DNA of 64,000 nt from Daejeonella lutea (GTDB lineage: Bacteria > Bacteroidota > Bacteroidia > Sphingobacteriales > Sphingobacteriaceae): assembly GCF_900168015.1 (NCBI RefSeq), contig NZ_FUYR01000001.1:1238943-1302942 (forward strand), written 5' to 3'. Position numbers and translations under genes: made by a program. A model generated the notes under the pieces. It made no database searches, had not been told where the DNA came from, and saw only the letters and a list, made by a program, of their open reading frames with translations. Shown here in pieces: positions 62,456 through 64,000 of the stretch; within the stretch, counting starts at the first letter, position 1; each line of letters begins with the position of its first letter.

Positions 62456-62641
62456 TTATAACTCTGCTTTCAATCGCTGTACCTTTGCTAAAACGGATTC
62501 AATACGCTGTATCTGAGCATTTTTAAAGGCATAGTCTGGATAGCCGCTTACATCACCAATAGGAGTATCTACAACTTTCCTCTTTAATTGAATTAAAGCA
62601 TCTATAATTAACGGTAAATCGCCAACTTCCAGTTCTTCCAT
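62456..62641 (-). CDS. Small protein downstream of the AAA ATPase gene
   Basis: 61 residues, helical: MEELEVGDLPLIIDALIQLK, then RKVVDTPIGDVSGYPDYAFK. Its start overlaps the last base of the ATPase gene stop, so it is translated with it. No recognised family. Probably a partner or accessory of the ATPase. Confidence 0.6.
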   Translation of the reverse strand: MEELEVGDLPLIIDALIQLKRKVVDTPIGDVSGYPDYAFKNAQIQRIESVLAKVQRLKAEL

Positions 62642-63837
62642 TAGTGCCTTTTGTAGTTAAAAAAGGATGGCCGTACTGCTGCTTTATTCTCTATTTGCGA
62701 AACACCGACAGAATTCATAGAAACTTCATAAATCGAAAAATCTGTTGTCGAGCGTAAGTAAGGGCTATGGGTAGTAAATATTACCTGATCAACAACTTTG
62801 CTGCCTATTAGCCGTCGGAATATCTGTAATAATTCTCTTTGTGATTGAGGAGATAAATTTAATTCTAACTCTTCAATCAATAGTATTTTGGCCTTGGTCT
62901 CAAAAATTAGAGTTAATAAAAACAGTATTTGATGTATGCCAGTACCGAAGCTGCTAATAGGCAATCGATCCGACCCATTACTTAAATTTAATTCGATTTC
63001 ACCATTTACGTTAGAGTATGTAGGGTCGAAGTCTTTAAAAATTCTACCGGCTACTCCACGGAAGCTTTGATCTCGGACGAACTTCTTGAATTTTTCGTAT
63101 TTCTTGTAATTGATCGGATCCAACGACAACTTATAAAGCCAGTTTTTGAAGTTTTTCGTAGTGAGTATTAAGCTGTTTGTGTCAATCTCTTTGGAATAAT
63201 AGCGATCGTTGTCTAAAAACAGAACTTTATTATTGAGAATACTTATTAAGCTTTCAAAAGAGACAGAATCCTCATAAAGAGCATGGCCAGTAGCTCCATT
63301 ATTGAAATATCTTTTTTTGCTTCCGGTTATGTCAGCATATATTTCCAGACCATTAAGTTTCGCTTCTTTTAGTTCAAAAAGAGAAGTGTACGGATCTTTG
63401 AAATTTTTGATTTCCGCTTTGAATTCTATAGTTGAGACGTTTGAACCTGTAGGAAATTCTTTCAACAAAACTTCTAATTTCTCAAATCCCGAGTCTTCAA
63501 TTTCGTCATTCAATATCTCCACTTTAAAAAATATCTCTATTACTCGTGTCCTCTCATTTTTATGATAAATGAACGGTTGATCCATGATGACACCTTGCCA
63601 GAACCCACCAATAAACTGATCTCTTTGGGTAAGCGCCCCCTCCACAATAACAGGAGCCTCGCGGGATATTTTTCCGCTAAATACAATATCTATAAACTTA
63701 AGAATGTTAGACTTTCCACTATTATTTTCGCCATAAATCATGTTTATGGTTCTCAGGCCACTGGCAACGCCTGTAGGTGGGGCTTGATAGTTGCTAAAAC
63801 TTTTGAAATTAGCGATAGAAAATTCTGTTACTTTCAT
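62641..63837 (-). CDS. OLD/AAA_15-type ATPase
   Basis: 398 residues from ATG at 63835-63837. Begins MKVTEFSIANFKSFSNYQAP, a typical SMC-like/OLD start. Walker A GENNSGKSNILKF, Walker B-like KILLIEELELNLSPQS, then the DQVIFTTHSPYLRS H-loop. No TOPRIM nuclease domain follows, so it is an ATPase-only member. Such ATPases often pair with a second protein in phage defence; the truncated gene at 63842 is only 4 bp upstream and the small gene at 62456 overlaps. Confidence 0.88.
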   Translation of the reverse strand: MKVTEFSIANFKSFSNYQAPPTGVASGLRTINMIYGENNSGKSNILKFIDIVFSGKISREAPVIVEGALTQRDQFIGGFWQGVIMDQPFIYHKNERTRVIEIFFKVEILNDEIEDSGFEKLEVLLKEFPTGSNVSTIEFKAEIKNFKDPYTSLFELKEAKLNGLEIYADITGSKKRYFNNGATGHALYEDSVSFESLISILNNKVLFLDNDRYYSKEIDTNSLILTTKNFKNWLYKLSLDPINYKKYEKFKKFVRDQSFRGVAGRIFKDFDPTYSNVNGEIELNLSNGSDRLPISSFGTGIHQILFLLTLIFETKAKILLIEELELNLSPQSQRELLQIFRRLIGSKVVDQVIFTTHSPYLRSTTDFSIYEVSMNSVGVSQIENKAAVRPSFFNYKRH

Positions 63838-63841
63838 AGGT

Positions 63842-64000
63842 TTATTTATAGTCAGAATAATACTCCAAGATCTCATTTATTAATAAAAGATACACATCTT
63901 CTGTAATTTTATTTTCCCGATGGTTAAACAACAGCATTAAATGCATCTTCACGAAGACATCAGTGAATTTTTTACTTGTAAACAAAGGATATGATGAGTT
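63842..64000 (-). CDS. C-terminal part of an unknown gene, cut by window edge
   Basis: The open frame (52 residues) enters from beyond 64000 and stops at 63842-63844, 4 bp before the ATPase start. It ends YLLLINEILEYYSDYK. The tight spacing implies one operon with the ATPase. Family not identifiable from this part. Confidence 0.6.
   Translation of the reverse strand, partial: NSSYPLFTSKKFTDVFVKMHLMLLFNHRENKITEDVYLLLINEILEYYSDYK

Noticed and set aside
1-64000. tRNA, rRNA, phage structural genes, transposase genes
   Set aside because: Looked for by eye and none was convincing; short or divergent RNAs could be missed without a covariance search.

Overview
The window looks like chromosomal DNA of a member of the Bacteroidota, most likely Sphingobacteriaceae (Pedobacter-like). 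The signs are two SusC/SusD pairs, a FecI/FecR-type sigma/anti-sigma pair, OMP_b-brl TonB-dependent receptors, DUF6266 and DUF6520 families, and TAnnTTTG promoter elements. This placement is inferred from gene families; no rRNA or tRNA gene was seen.

Layout. 1-1540: a truncated cation:proton antiporter and a small DUF3606 gene. 1691-13351: a nutrient-uptake locus in which an ECF sigma factor diverges from fecR-susC-susD, an EEP-family phosphodiesterase and an SGNH hydrolase; downstream of sigma lies a lipoprotein joining NHL repeats to an NAGPA-type phosphodiester glycosidase. No classical glycoside hydrolase is present, so the target may be a phosphodiester-containing polymer. 13765-19821: lone receiver, EF-hand protein, TonB receptor, glycosyltransferase, YczE-like protein. 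19895-20350: fragments of unrelated genes joined head to tail. 20382-25149: NhaA, then a signalling cluster (GAF kinase, PAS-AraC regulator, receiver, YciF-like protein). 25442-32175: TonB receptor, HD protein, PAP2 phosphatase and OmpR-type two-component system, then a frameshifted second PAP2 gene. 32541-37583: PVC-type cytochrome, two DinB-like proteins, thioesterase and TetR regulator; two near-identical palindromes mark the TetR regulon.

37639-46645 is an accessory region: CHAP-like peptidase, lipoprotein, small membrane protein, two DUF6266 paralogues, two paralogous barrels, HTH proteins, and many 7-bp tandem repeat tracts. One such repeat module sits in frame inside the peptidase gene. 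46945-48766 is a LytS/LytTR pair.

48862-60761 holds a RiPP-like locus: a full-length LanB-type dehydratase, an outer-membrane-like protein and a protein-glutaminase/papain-like enzyme, opposite an HTH protein, a MauE-like redox membrane protein and a DUF6520 peptide, followed by a second susC/susD and a TlpA-like protein. No convincing lanthipeptide precursor was found.

60823-64000: a candidate structured RNA between a small unknown gene and an XRE regulator, a second broken XRE gene, and an OLD-like AAA ATPase between a small downstream gene and a truncated upstream gene, possibly a defence operon that continues past the window.
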